The notes: a model not told the origin generated them from the letters alone. A stretch of DNA of 45,842 nt from Synechococcus sp. HJ21-Hayes (GCF_024345835.1 NZ_JAGQBW010000021.1:1-45842), one strand, 5' to 3'. Counted from the first letter of the stretch, positions 1 to 9,080 are shown. Made by a program: numbers and translations.

Positions 1-1297
1 CCCACTGGATGTTGTTGTCCTCGTCGAAGCGGGCCTTGAGTTCCACCAGGGCCATCACCTGCTTGCCGTTTTCGGCAGCGCGGATCAGGGCCTTGATGAT
101 CGGAGAGTCCTTGGAGACGCGGTAGAGAGTCATCTTGATGGCCAGTACCGAGGCGTCGTCGGCGGCCTGGTTGATGAACTCCTCCACGGAGGTGGCGAAC
201 AGATCGAAGGGGTGATGCAGCAGCACGTCGCCCCTGCGCAGCACCGAGAAGATGCTCTCGAACGTGTTGGGATTCAAAGAGCCGTCCTCCAGCTGGCTCT
301 TTTGCGCTCGTCTGAGTGGCTTAGGCGTCACACCGTGCCATGGTTTGTCTTTCAGATCTGGGACAGGCAGCCGCATCAGTTCCAGTAAATCTCCCGCCGC
401 TAGCAGGCCCTTCACTGCATACAGGTCTGTTGGTTTCAGGTGCATCTTGTGCATCAGATCCAACGCCATGCCCTGGGGCATGCTCTGATCTATTTCCAGC
501 CGAACCACCTCGCCCCCTGTGCTCCTTTTCCTTAACCCCTCCTTTAGGGCTTCCAGTAGATCATCGCCATCCTGCTCTTCCAATTCCAGGTCGGCATCCC
601 TTGTCACGCGGAACAGGTGACAGGCGTGGATCCTTACCCCTGGAATCAGCCTACCAAGGTTGATCGCGATCAGCTGTTCTTGTGGAATCAGCATTGCGAC
701 AGGTTCTGGTTGGCGTCCCCCGTGTAACTCAGCGGGAATCTGTATGAATCGTGGACAACTTCTCGTTGGCACCTTGACCCGCGCCAGCTGCTGGCAATGG
801 CTTCCCGGTTTGCTGATCAGGGCGACAATATTGAGGCTGAGACTGCTGATAAACGGCCATGGTGTGTTTGGCCCAACCACCCTTGGCCGTAGGGTTGGAC
901 TGATGTGTGTCAGAAAGTAGCTCTGCACCCAGTCTTTTTGTCGGCGCGTCAGATCCTGGTAGTTGAGGAGTAACACCCCCTGCTTCGCGAGCTGAGGCTT
1001 TAGCTGCTCCTGGAGATGGTTCTGTTGTTCCTCTAGTAAGGGCAGGAGCTGTTCGTGGATCGCATTGAGCCGCGCGAGTGCCTTGCGCCCACTTTCACTC
1101 TGGAGCTCCAGCTCAGCCTCGGCTTGAGACTTCAAGGAGGCGACACGCACCATGAAAAACTCATCGAGGTTATTGCTGAAGATGGCGCTGAACTTAGCTT
1201 GCTCCAGCAGTTTGGTTGCGGAGTCGCGCGCCAGTTCCAGAACCCTTTGGTTGAACCTGAGCCAGCTCAGTTCCCGATGGACCGTTGGATTATTCAT
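1..1297 (-). CDS. ppk1: Polyphosphate kinase PPK1, N-terminal 432 residues (runs off window)
   Basis: Catalyses reversible transfer of the ATP gamma-phosphate to long-chain polyphosphate. The reading frame is open from an ATG at 1297 to the window edge. The N-terminus shows the family start (RELSWLRFNQRVLELA, then NNLDEFFMVRVA). The middle shows VKVP and PRFI, and near the edge are LLHHPFDLF, SVEEFI and LIRAAENGKQV followed by LVELKARFDE, the run leading into the catalytic domain. About 40% of the protein, including the autophosphorylated histidine, lies outside the window. It starts 28 bp after the corA stop on the same strand, so co-transcription is likely. GC is about 62% in bases 1-240 and about 56% in 241-480, a mild drop inside the gene. 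Family assignment is secure from motifs. Confidence 0.95.
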   Translation of the reverse strand, partial: MNNPTVHRELSWLRFNQRVLELARDSATKLLEQAKFSAIFSNNLDEFFMVRVASLKSQAEAELELQSESGRKALARLNAIHEQLLPLLEEQQNHLQEQLKPQLAKQGVLLLNYQDLTRRQKDWVQSYFLTHISPTLRPRVVGPNTPWPFISSLSLNIVALISKPGSHCQQLARVKVPTRSCPRFIQIPAELHGGRQPEPVAMLIPQEQLIAINLGRLIPGVRIHACHLFRVTRDADLELEEQDGDDLLEALKEGLRKRSTGGEVVRLEIDQSMPQGMALDLMHKMHLKPTDLYAVKGLLAAGDLLELMRLPVPDLKDKPWHGVTPKPLRRAQKSQLEDGSLNPNTFESIFSVLRRGDVLLHHPFDLFATSVEEFINQAADDASVLAIKMTLYRVSKDSPIIKALIRAAENGKQVMALVELKARFDEDNNIQW

Positions 1298-1325
1298 GGC
1301 TGCTGTCCTCGCCTGCAATGCCGCA

Positions 1326-2429
1326 TCAGCGTCGTGTGGCTGTCCAGTCTTCAAACCAACCACGCTTCCGTAACCAGATGGTTTGGATTGTGGCGATCAT
1401 TCCCATCAATAGAAGGGCTGCCAGGTAGCCATAATGCCAGTCCAGCTCCGGCATGTTTTTGAAGTTCATGCCGTAAATGCCGGCAATGAATGTTAGTGGC
1501 GCAAAAATTGTTGACACGATGGTGAGTGTTTTCATCACCTGATTCATCCGGTTCCCAGTGCTCGCCATGTGGGCCTCTGTTACCGCATCGCACTGATGGC
1601 GCAGAATTTCGCAACTTTCAAAGATCTGCTCCACATTCTGGGCCATTTCCCTAAAGCCCTGCAGACCCTCGGGACCCATCACCGGTTGGTTCTGGCGAAG
1701 GAAGAGCAGGGTTTGATGGCGTAATGGCCACAGTTGCTGGCGTATCCGCCGCAGATTGTTGCGTAGTTGGTAGGCCTTTCCCAGGATTCTTGGTTTTGGA
1801 TCCCGCAGGGCGGCTTCCTCAAGGTCGTCCAAGCGGTTGGCCATCTGCTCCAGCATGGGAAAAATTCCATCCAGCAGGTTGTCCACCATGTAATGCAGGA
1901 GATCATCGAGATCCTCTCCTGCTGCGGCAGGTTTTTTGTTTTGTAGCCACTCCAGCAACGAGTCAAAAGAGGTTTGGCCAGGCGCTTCCTCGATGGAGAT
2001 CAGCAGGTTTCGCATCAGCACCATGCTCACCTGGTCGCTTTCCAGCTCCAGGGGGTCCCGCGAGAATCGAAGCCTGTGGAGCACCACGGCAATCACGTCC
2101 CCCAAGGAATCAACCCGTGTGGCCTGGGGGGTCTCCAGCAACAGGGGTTGAAAGGCTTCAGGAACCTCCAGTGTGTTCAACAGGGCATGGGTCACGTGGG
2201 GTTGGCCCATGCCTGTCAGCCGCACCCAGAGGGGTAGGCCCATGGCTTTGAGTGTTTCCAGTTCCGCCAACGTGCTGACGCGCTTTTCTTCGACCCCACT
2301 GGGTGATAACAGCACCACCCTGCATTCGCTTGCTGCGCGGCCGCCAGCCAGGTAGAGGGCTGTTGGCATGGTTCCGGGTCGCTCTTCTAGGCGCCTGGAT
2401 TCAAGGGATCCTGGCGTTGGCCTCAGCAT
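1326..2429 (-). CDS. corA: CorA-family magnesium/cobalt transporter
   Basis: Inner-membrane divalent-cation channel of the CorA/ZntB type. The C-terminus has the two expected membrane helices, with the family signature YGMNF ending the first helix and a short basic tail (WLRKRGWFEDW) after the second. Before these come a long acidic/helical cytoplasmic domain and the stalk helix (about residues 200-290). The frame stays open to an ATG at 2705, but the extra 92 residues are low-complexity (Arg/Ser/Thr/Gln-rich). I prefer the ATG at 2429 because GGAAG lies 8 bp upstream and gives 367 residues, normal for the family. An ATG at 2453 is also possible. Same strand as ppk1, which follows 28 bp later. 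The block is less GC-rich than neighbouring genes. Confidence 0.9.
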   Translation of the reverse strand: MLRPTPGSLESRRLEERPGTMPTALYLAGGRAASECRVVLLSPSGVEEKRVSTLAELETLKAMGLPLWVRLTGMGQPHVTHALLNTLEVPEAFQPLLLETPQATRVDSLGDVIAVVLHRLRFSRDPLELESDQVSMVLMRNLLISIEEAPGQTSFDSLLEWLQNKKPAAAGEDLDDLLHYMVDNLLDGIFPMLEQMANRLDDLEEAALRDPKPRILGKAYQLRNNLRRIRQQLWPLRHQTLLFLRQNQPVMGPEGLQGFREMAQNVEQIFESCEILRHQCDAVTEAHMASTGNRMNQVMKTLTIVSTIFAPLTFIAGIYGMNFKNMPELDWHYGYLAALLLMGMIATIQTIWLRKRGWFEDWTATRR

Positions 2430-2749
2430 CGTGAGTTCTTCCACCTGCACCATCCCCCGAGAACCGTAGCCACGGGGTATCCCCAGGCTGCGGTGGGCCA
2501 AACCACCGGTTTGCTGTGTTGTGCCCGACAGCGTTGCTTCACGGACTGGTGTGGACTGCGGTTGTGTTCGCAGCAGATGTGGTGGCCTCGTTTCGCAGCT
2601 GGTTCGCGCCTGTTGCCTCTTGCCTGGCGATTCAGTCGTTGTTGATGGCTTGCCTTCACTGGTTGCCGGTGCCACCCTCGCCAACCCAATCTCCTGGGTT
2701 TGCACCAGCGGCGACCCATTGATCGGCGCCCCTGGAGATTCACTGTTGA

Positions 2750-3007
2750 TCAGTCCTGAAGGCTTGTTGCTTCCAGGTCTGGTGCTGCTACCGCCTGGGC
2801 GAGTGCTGCCATCATTGTATGGTAAAAACTGCTGTATTCGTGCTTGCTCATCAGGCAGGCTTGCATGGGTTCATGTAGCAGACCGGCCTGGAATACGCCA
2901 AACAGCATTAAGGCTTCCCGTTGCGATAGGCAGATCAGATGATCCCCCTTGATCTGGGTGAGCTTCACGCAAACTTCAAGACTTCGCTGCAACCTAGCAG
3001 CACACAT
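2750..3007 (-). CDS. Small protein of unknown function (85 aa)
   Basis: An open frame of 85 codons from an ATG at 3007 (an in-frame ATG at 3118 would add 37 residues). The composition is protein-like: a central helical stretch (residues ~20-50 containing REALMLFGVFQAG) and a second helix with HTMMAALAQAV, ending in an acidic tail. No signal peptide or membrane segment is seen. It lies upstream of corA on the same strand and faces away from the CHAD gene, so it could be the first gene of a unit with corA and ppk1. I do not recognise a family, and function is unknown. Confidence 0.5.
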   Translation of the reverse strand: MCAARLQRSLEVCVKLTQIKGDHLICLSQREALMLFGVFQAGLLHEPMQACLMSKHEYSSFYHTMMAALAQAVAAPDLEATSLQD

Positions 3008-3091
3008 GCTCCCTTGATCCCCATAACCTGCTGTTAACTCTTCGCGACTCTGATCGTTCACAGTGGGTGAAGGGTCCTTCCTCCCTGCGCC

Positions 3092-3991
3092 ATGGCCATG
3101 TTGCCCACCTGCGGACATTTTGCGGCGGAGCAGCTACAGCGGCATGTGCGTTCGCTCGTTGGCCTCCAGGCGGATGTGCTCGCCGATCGGGATCCGGAAC
3201 CCCTGCACCAGATGCGGGTCCGTTTCCGTCGTGTGCGCAGCACCCTTAGCCAATTCGCCCCGGCCCTCGTGCTGCCAGAGCGGCTCGACGATGGCCACAT
3301 TGCCAAGATCGGGCGTCGGCTTGGCATGGCCAGAGACCTGGATGTTCTGCGCTCGCGCCTGCAGGACGTGCTCCTGCCCCTGCTGCCCGCGCGGGAAACC
3401 CTTGTGCTCAAGCCGGTTCTCAAGCAGTTGCGCCGCGAGCGCAAGCTCGCCTTTTCTGATCTGCGGGACACGCTGCAGGGTCGCCGCTATCTCCGCCTGC
3501 TGGCTGATCTACAGGGATGGCTGAGGCAGCCCCAGTTCACCTCCTTGGGGGACGAGTTGCTCCTCGATTGGTGGCCCCATTGGAAGTTGGCGTTGGCTTC
3601 TGATCTCCTGGCCCATCCCGGATGGCGCGTGCTCGATCCCAGCGACCCTCAAGGCCTGCAAGCCGTGCATGACCTGCGCAAACGGCTGAAGAACCTCCGT
3701 TATGGCCTGGCCAACCTGCAACCACTTTCTCCGCACACCCTGGATCCCTGGCTGGTTCGTCTCAAGGCCATGCAGGAGCACCTGGGCGATCTCAACGATC
3801 TGCAGGTGCTGCAGGTTGCCCTTGCCCACCAGCTGGAGGCCGAGGTCGATGCGGTGGTGCCCACCCTCTGCAGCCTGATGGCCGAATCCCAAGCCAAAGC
3901 CTGGGGCCACTGGCTTGAGCTCTCCGCCGATCTGCGAACCCCCCAGGGCCGCAGCCACTGGTATTCCATGTTGGTCAGCGGGTTGGTTTGA
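3092..3991 (+). CDS. CHAD-domain protein (polyphosphate-associated)
   Basis: A 299-residue, all-helical CHAD protein (conserved histidine alpha-helical domain), without the CYTH phosphatase domain that often precedes it. Both halves of the internal repeat are visible: histidines near the start (H9, H18), LHQMRVRFRRVRS around residues 38-50, and VHDLRKRLKNLRY around 190-203, followed by LGDLNDLQVL. These basic faces and histidines are the parts known to bind inorganic polyphosphate in CHAD structures. CHAD proteins localise to polyphosphate granules, which fits the position next to the ppk1 unit (divergent, 84 bp from the small gene at 2750-3007). The ATG at 3092 is followed by a second at 3098; either could be the start. 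Confidence 0.85.
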   Translation: MAMLPTCGHFAAEQLQRHVRSLVGLQADVLADRDPEPLHQMRVRFRRVRSTLSQFAPALVLPERLDDGHIAKIGRRLGMARDLDVLRSRLQDVLLPLLPARETLVLKPVLKQLRRERKLAFSDLRDTLQGRRYLRLLADLQGWLRQPQFTSLGDELLLDWWPHWKLALASDLLAHPGWRVLDPSDPQGLQAVHDLRKRLKNLRYGLANLQPLSPHTLDPWLVRLKAMQEHLGDLNDLQVLQVALAHQLEAEVDAVVPTLCSLMAESQAKAWGHWLELSADLRTPQGRSHWYSMLVSGLV

Positions 3992-4082
3992 AGCCGGGTG
4001 CGGCTGCTGTCAAGTGCCGCCAACACCGTTCGGCCGCGCCAATGGCCCATAGTCTGGTTGCTCCAGTGGCGCAGCAACAGCG

Positions 4083-4577
4083 TTGTCGATTGTCCAGGCC
4101 TGTGGGCCCGTTGCCCTGCCCCTGTTGCTCGTCTCGATTGTTGTGGCCACGGTGCTCTTCGATCGCTGCCTGTTCTGGTGGCAGTGGTGGCGCCAGCCGC
4201 AGCAGCGCCTCCGCGGCACTTGCCAGTCCCTGAGGGACTGCCCTACGAGCTCTGAGCGCCACCTCCAGCTTCGCCGCCTCAAGCGTGCCATGGCCCAGGG
4301 CGAGACGTTCCTTCAAGCCGCCCTGCTGGTGGCGCCCATGTTGGGCCTTTTGGGTACGGTGCTCGGCCTGATGAACGTGCTGCGCGCCCTCGGCCCCCAG
4401 CTGCTGTTGCCCTCCTCCACCCCCCTGGTGGGCTACGGAGATGTGCTGGTGAGCATGGTTCTAGGTCTGCAGCTTGCGCTGGTGGCCCTGGTGGCCGGGC
4501 AGGTGAACCGCGGTCTGCGTCAATGGCAGCTGCAGAACCTTGAGTTCCTTGTGCAGGAGTTGGATCTGCGCCCATGA
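4083..4577 (+). CDS. Short ExbB/TolQ/MotA-family proton channel protein
   Basis: 164 residues with three membrane segments (about 8-30, 76-98 and 116-141). The second contains VAPMLGLLGTVLGL, the family hallmark of ExbB/TolQ, and the third has the GDVLVSMVLGLQLALVAL pattern. Typical ExbB proteins are 220-240 residues, so the cytoplasmic loops are shortened here. The start is a TTG; an in-frame stop at 4050-4052 with no ATG or GTG between leaves no better choice. The stop overlaps the next gene's ATG (ATGA), giving translational coupling. It is the first of four overlapping genes. Function as a proton-driven force generator is inferred from the family and the downstream ExbD-like genes. Confidence 0.8.
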   Translation: MSIVQACGPVALPLLLVSIVVATVLFDRCLFWWQWWRQPQQRLRGTCQSLRDCPTSSERHLQLRRLKRAMAQGETFLQAALLVAPMLGLLGTVLGLMNVLRALGPQLLLPSSTPLVGYGDVLVSMVLGLQLALVALVAGQVNRGLRQWQLQNLEFLVQELDLRP

Positions 4578-4936
4578 CCGACGGCACGCTTGCTCTGGTT
4601 CCCAGCCTTGCAGCGGCGCTTAGCGTGCTCACCGCGGTGGCGGCTCTGCCTGGGCTGCTGGTCGGTGCTCCCGAGCCCACGCTGCGCCTTCCCGTGGCCC
4701 CGGCCACGGCCCTTGTGCTGGTGTTGGCCAAAAGCAACAGCGGTGTCTGGTATGCCAATGGCACCCCGGTGCCCCAGCTTCAGTTGGCCCGCCGTCTGCG
4801 CCAGCAGGGCCCAACCCTTCGCATCCGCTTTCTGCCCTCTCCTGGCCTCACCACGGCCCAGGTGAGTGAGGCTATGGCCTGGCTACGCCGCCACAGCCGC
4901 ACCGCCGTGCAGTTGGAGCTGGCCCATCAGGGATGA
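4574..4936 (+). CDS. ExbD/TolR-like single-span protein, copy 1
   Basis: 120 residues: one N-terminal membrane segment (about 10-32) and then a small periplasmic domain. That domain's GVWYANGTPVPQLQLARRL resembles the ExbD/TolR pattern in which a strand with an Asn-Gly turn is followed by a helix, and it ends in a second helix and strand (VQLELAHQG). Similarity is weak and the usual Asp of the ExbD membrane helix is not evident. The call therefore leans on fold pattern, size and position. It overlaps both neighbours by ATGA. The partner would be the ExbB-like protein just upstream. Confidence 0.6.
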   Translation: MTDGTLALVPSLAAALSVLTAVAALPGLLVGAPEPTLRLPVAPATALVLVLAKSNSGVWYANGTPVPQLQLARRLRQQGPTLRIRFLPSPGLTTAQVSEAMAWLRRHSRTAVQLELAHQG

Positions 4937-5277
4937 GAACGTCATGGTGGTCTTCCTTTGCTTATGGCGGCTGCGGCGTCACGGTTGCTGGCCTGGCGCT
5001 GGCCCTCCTGCTGTTGCCCCAGCAGTTAGCCCTGCGGCCGATGCAGCAGGGCGTGCTCCAGCTGCAGGTTCAGGCCGATGGCAGCCTGCGCCTCTGGAAC
5101 CAGCCCATCAGCGAGAGCCAGCTGCAGGCTCTGGTCCGGAGGGCTTCAGCACGCCCGGGCTGGCAGCGGCTGCGGCTTGTTCCCGACCCCGGGGCCCCCT
5201 GGGGGCAGGTGCTGCGCCTGATCGACCAACTCGACGACCGAGGTCTTTCGCTTGAGCTTCAACTTCCTTCGGCCTGA
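4933..5277 (+). CDS. ExbD/TolR-like single-span protein, copy 2
   Basis: 114 residues with the same layout as the preceding gene: one membrane helix (about 13-31), then a domain with strand-turn-strand (LQLQVQADGSLRLWNQPIS), a helix (ESQLQALVRRASA), and a final helix plus strand ending LELQLPSA. The parallel between ADGSLRLWNQPIS here and SNSGVWYANGTPVP in the first copy suggests a diverged duplicate. The start overlaps the previous stop by ATGA, and the end overlaps the next gene by 26 bp. ExbB complexes need ExbD dimers, so two paralogues may form a heterodimer; that is inference. Confidence 0.6.
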   Translation: MRTSWWSSFAYGGCGVTVAGLALALLLLPQQLALRPMQQGVLQLQVQADGSLRLWNQPISESQLQALVRRASARPGWQRLRLVPDPGAPWGQVLRLIDQLDDRGLSLELQLPSA

Positions 5278-5929
5278 GTTGCTGCTCGCCCTGGCTCTGA
5301 ACGGCGCCTGGTTGGCATTTGTGGGATTGCCTCCCCGTCCCGTGCAGCCTCGCCCCACCATCACCGCTGCCGATGCGCCGCAGTTGTTGAGGTTGAGTCG
5401 CAAGCTCGCGGCCCAGGGCGACGTCCAGCGCTCCGCCCTGCCAACGATCGCGGCACTGGATGCCTTGCCCCCGCCGCCCCCGCCTGAGCTGCTTAGCCCC
5501 TCCCCGCGCACCGATGGTGCCCCTGCCCCTGGCTGGGTCTGGTCGACGGCGGACAACGACCTTCCCACCGAGCCGGCTCAGGCCCTGGAGATGTCCCAGG
5601 CCTGGATTCCCGGCAGTGGCTCGGCAGTGCCTGAGGCGAGTGCCGCTTCCTTGGAAATCCGCCGGCGCCAGCTGTGGCTCACCCCTGGCCAAGCGCAGCA
5701 GCTCCAGGCCCTGTGGCAGCGCAGTTCTTCGCTGCCTGCACCGTTTGAGGGCTTGCCAGCTGGCACCAGTGCCCGGCGCCTGCCTGCCCCTGGCCGAGCC
5801 CCCCTGGGCTTGGCCAGGCCCCACGGTTTTTCCCTGGTGCTGCCCGATGCGGTGGTGCTGTTCTGGCGCCAGGGCCCGCAGGTGTGGCTGTTGCGCAGCC
5901 CCCTCAACCGCCCTGCTGGTACGGCCTAA
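5252..5929 (+). CDS. TonB-like candidate: membrane anchor plus Pro-rich linker, unknown C-terminal domain
   Basis: 225 residues from a TTG start within the 3' end of the second ExbD-like gene. It has an N-terminal membrane anchor (about residues 8-27), a Pro-rich stretch (PPRPVQPRP, then a run of prolines near residue 75) and a C-terminal region ending in strand-like segments (FSLVLPDAVVLFW, QVWLLRS). This anchor-linker-domain plan and fourth place after exbB- and exbD-like genes are what a TonB or TolA partner would look like, but no TonB C-terminal signature is visible. The stop codon lies inside the candidate Pho box that precedes the PtrA-like gene. Confidence 0.55.
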   Translation: MSFNFLRPELLLALALNGAWLAFVGLPPRPVQPRPTITAADAPQLLRLSRKLAAQGDVQRSALPTIAALDALPPPPPPELLSPSPRTDGAPAPGWVWSTADNDLPTEPAQALEMSQAWIPGSGSAVPEASAASLEIRRRQLWLTPGQAQQLQALWQRSSSLPAPFEGLPAGTSARRLPAPGRAPLGLARPHGFSLVLPDAVVLFWRQGPQVWLLRSPLNRPAGTA

Positions 5930-5954
5930 CCGAACCTTAATGAGACGACTACCA
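5925..5954 (+). promoter_or_regulatory. Candidate Pho box (three 8-mers at 11-bp spacing)
   Basis: CCTAACCG, CTTAATGA and GACTACCA occur with 3-bp gaps, the geometry of cyanobacterial PhoB sites (consensus about CTTAACCT-N3 repeated). The first two match 6/8 and 5-6/8; the third is poor. It lies 66-95 bp before the ATG of the CRP-family gene. PhoB binding is an inference supported by phoB being encoded nearby. Confidence 0.35.
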
Positions 5955-6019
5955 GCGCTTTGCCTGGTGTCTAGTCGTGCTCCATACAGTTCCGGGGCAT
6001 CCGCCGCACAGTGGCTTCC

Positions 6020-6640
6020 ATGGTGTTCACGCCCTCCCGTGAAGGGTCTTGTCGGGTTGTTCTCGAGGACACTTACCAGAAGCGCGATCTGGTTCATCTC
6101 GGTGCCGGCAGCGCCGTGCCCCTGCTCCGCAATCACCTGTGGTTGGTGGTGCGCGGCATGGTGAAGCTCACGTGCATCACTGAACACGGCGACGACCTGG
6201 TGCTGGGTCTGGCTGGTGCCAACGAGCCCTTTGGCGAGCCCCTCACCAATGTGGACCTCTATGAGGCCACCACCCTGTGCGACACGGACCTGCTTTGTCT
6301 GTCGATGGATGAGGTGGAGTCCACGCCGCACCTGGCGATGGCGCTGGTGCGGGCCATGGCCAGCCGCATGCGCCAGTCGGAGGCCCTGATTTCCCTGTTG
6401 GGTCTGCGCCGGGTGGAGGAGCGGGTTCGGGGATTTCTGGAGTTGCTGGCTGAGGAGTACGGACAGCCCTGTGACCAGGGGCTGCGCCTGAATCTGCGCT
6501 TCACCCACCAGGAGATTGCCAGTGCCCTGAGCACCACCCGGGTCACCGTGACGCGGGTCCTGGGGGCGCTGCGGGATGAGGGCTGGCTGCAGCTGGACGA
6601 CCAGCGCCAACTGGTGGTGAGCCATCTGCCCCGGGTCTAG
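6020..6640 (+). CDS. ptrA: CRP/FNR-family regulator, PtrA-like (phosphate-linked)
   Basis: About 206 residues. An N-terminal cyclic-nucleotide-binding-like beta-barrel (residues ~10-110, LVVRGMVKL, EPFGEPL) is followed by a long dimer helix and a C-terminal winged helix-turn-helix (about 150-200). The recognition helix STTRVTVTRVLGALR resembles the NtcA one. It is not NtcA itself: the N-terminal domain differs and the protein is short. Picocyanobacteria carry an NtcA-related regulator, PtrA, linked to phosphate starvation and adjacent to phoBR in Prochlorococcus MED4. Here the gene converges on phoR with a 4-bp overlap, which supports that identity. A GTG at 6011 is an alternative start. Confidence 0.75.
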   Translation: MVFTPSREGSCRVVLEDTYQKRDLVHLGAGSAVPLLRNHLWLVVRGMVKLTCITEHGDDLVLGLAGANEPFGEPLTNVDLYEATTLCDTDLLCLSMDEVESTPHLAMALVRAMASRMRQSEALISLLGLRRVEERVRGFLELLAEEYGQPCDQGLRLNLRFTHQEIASALSTTRVTVTRVLGALRDEGWLQLDDQRQLVVSHLPRV

Positions 6641-7788
6641 GCCCGCGGCAGCAGGAGGTCCAGCACCGCCCCGCCTTCGGGATGGTTGCTGGCCCGCACC
6701 ATGCCCCCGTGGCACAAGGCGATCTGCTGCACGATCGAGAGCCCTAGCCCACTGCCGGTGCGGGGTCCTTTTGCCCGGGCTGGATCGCCGCGATAGAAGC
6801 GTTGGAACAGGCGTTCCTGATCGGTAGCACTGAGGCCAGGGCCCTGATCCCGCACACTGATCTGGCACCAGCGGTCGCGGTAGTGGATGCTCACCGCGAT
6901 GTTGGTGCCATCTGGGCTGTAGCGCAGGGCATTGTCGAGCAGGTTGAGCAGTGCCTGGTGCAACCGCGCCGCATCCACCGCCGCAAGGCGAGAAGCCTCG
7001 CGGCCCGGGCTTACCTGTAAGCCCACGCTGCGCACCTTGGCCAGGGGTTCCAGCGTGGTCCACACGTTGCCGATCACGTCGCGGGGGTCGATCGCCCCGT
7101 TGCCACGACCCTCCCCCATCGGTGTGTTCTCCAGCCGCGAGAGATCCAGTAGGTCACTCACGAGCAGCTGCAGTCGCCCCAATTCCTTCTGGAGCCGTCC
7201 CACCAGCACCATTTGCTGTCCCTCGGATCGGTCCGCCAGGCTTTCACTCACCAGCATCAGGGCGGTGATCGGGGTTTTCAATTCGTGGGCCACATCGCTC
7301 ACCCATTGCTCCTGCCGCTCGAGCAGGGTCTGCAGAGGATCGACGCCCTGGAGCAACACCCCCACCCAGCCATCGCCGCCAGCCAGCACCCGCAACTCCA
7401 GGGTGTCGCCACCCACCGGCCAGTAGCCCCGCTGGGGCTTGCCTTTATCCCGGGCCAGATCGATCAGGTGCTCCACCTCATCGCAGGGCTGCAGCAGTGC
7501 GATGGGCTGTCCCTGAAGGGCCAGGCCCTGATTCACCCCAAGCAGTTTCTCGGCCCTGGGGTTGATGCTGGCGATGGTCTGATCCGGTGCGATCACCAGC
7601 CAGCCCTGGGGTGCATCCTCCATCCAGCGGCGTAACTGCTCCGGTGGCAACGTCGCGGGTGCCGCTCTGGCCAGCGCTCGGCGACGTTGCCTCTCGGTTC
7701 GCTGTTGATGCCGGCTGTGCCCCAGCCAGCCCAGCAAGCCACCAGTGGCCATGGCCAGCAGCACGGATAGGGGGGCGCTACCTGCCAT
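6637..7788 (-). CDS. phoR: Phosphate-sensing histidine kinase PhoR
   Basis: 383 residues: one N-terminal hydrophobic segment, a PAS-like domain (about 50-110), and a dimerisation/phosphoacceptor helix with VSDVAHELKTPITAL (His168). These are followed by the ATPase motifs NLLDNALRYSP (N box), DQGPGL (G1) and GSGLGLSI (G2). It phosphorylates PhoB under phosphate limitation in this family. The frame could begin at 7818, overlapping phoB by 26 bp. I prefer the ATG at 7788, 4 bp after the phoB stop, which keeps the hydrophobic segment at the very N-terminus. The single short anchor suggests sensing through partners rather than a large periplasmic domain, as in other PhoR proteins. Confidence 0.88.
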   Translation of the reverse strand: MAGSAPLSVLLAMATGGLLGWLGHSRHQQRTERQRRRALARAAPATLPPEQLRRWMEDAPQGWLVIAPDQTIASINPRAEKLLGVNQGLALQGQPIALLQPCDEVEHLIDLARDKGKPQRGYWPVGGDTLELRVLAGGDGWVGVLLQGVDPLQTLLERQEQWVSDVAHELKTPITALMLVSESLADRSEGQQMVLVGRLQKELGRLQLLVSDLLDLSRLENTPMGEGRGNGAIDPRDVIGNVWTTLEPLAKVRSVGLQVSPGREASRLAAVDAARLHQALLNLLDNALRYSPDGTNIAVSIHYRDRWCQISVRDQGPGLSATDQERLFQRFYRGDPARAKGPRTGSGLGLSIVQQIALCHGGMVRASNHPEGGAVLDLLLPRA

Positions 7789-7792
7789 GGCC

Positions 7793-8512
<720 letters not shown>

Positions 8513-8600
8513 GCGGTGATTCTGGAGGGGCTAACTGGTAGCGCGGGATACGTGGTGCAAGGCCAGCCCGCTTTGGTGCGGAGCTGGCCCCGTCCCGGGT

Positions 8601-9080
8601 TCAGTAGCCGTTGCAGCCCTGCACCGAGATGCGGTAGCTGAAACCCAGGGCATTCGGATCGTTGCTGGCGCCCACCTTGAAGTTCATCTGGCTGGCCTGC
8701 TTGCCGGCCACGGCAGGGAAGGGGCCAAACATCCTGCCGGTGCCGATGGGGGGATTCATCAGCTCGTTCACCACCTGCAGGTTGCTGCCATCGCTGAATT
8801 TCATGTACGCCTGCACCGGGTACTGGGCGTTGGGATCGGAACTGTTGGCGGTGAAGAAAAACTTGTAGGTGCTGTAGGGCTGGTTCACGATGAAGTCCGT
8901 GTTCCAGTTGGTCTTGGAGAATGGCATGACCTTGCCGGCACCCACCGATTTGGCCACGATCGGCGTGCTTCCGTTACCGCCGATGGGCTGCAGGAAGGTG
9001 CACTGCTGGGCGGCCCAGCTCGCTCCAGGGGCCACGATCAGGCCGGCACAGCTGGCGGCTAGGGCAACAACACGACGCAT
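8601..9080 (-). CDS. Secreted or periplasmic protein of unknown function
   Basis: 159 residues with a clear signal peptide (MRRVVALAASCAGLIVAPG, cleavage near SWA-A at residue ~23). The mature part is rich in Asn, Gly and aromatic residues, predicted mostly beta, with two cysteines that could pair (QQCTF near the N-terminus and VQGCNGY at the very end). No family recognised. It lies 88 bp upstream of phoB on the same strand, so it may share regulation with the phosphate genes, but the gap is wide enough for its own unit. Confidence 0.75.
   Translation of the reverse strand: MRRVVALAASCAGLIVAPGASWAAQQCTFLQPIGGNGSTPIVAKSVGAGKVMPFSKTNWNTDFIVNQPYSTYKFFFTANSSDPNAQYPVQAYMKFSDGSNLQVVNELMNPPIGTGRMFGPFPAVAGKQASQMNFKVGASNDPNALGFSYRISVQGCNGY

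Noticed and set aside
6011-6640. NtcA itself
   Set aside because: The HTH resembles NtcA, but the N-terminal sensor domain differs, and the position next to phoR favours the PtrA-like paralogue.
5108-7063. 650-codon minus-strand frame across the Ton-like genes and ptrA
   Set aside because: Gln/Gly/Pro/Arg-rich composition and it crosses several well-supported plus-strand genes; a GC-driven open frame.
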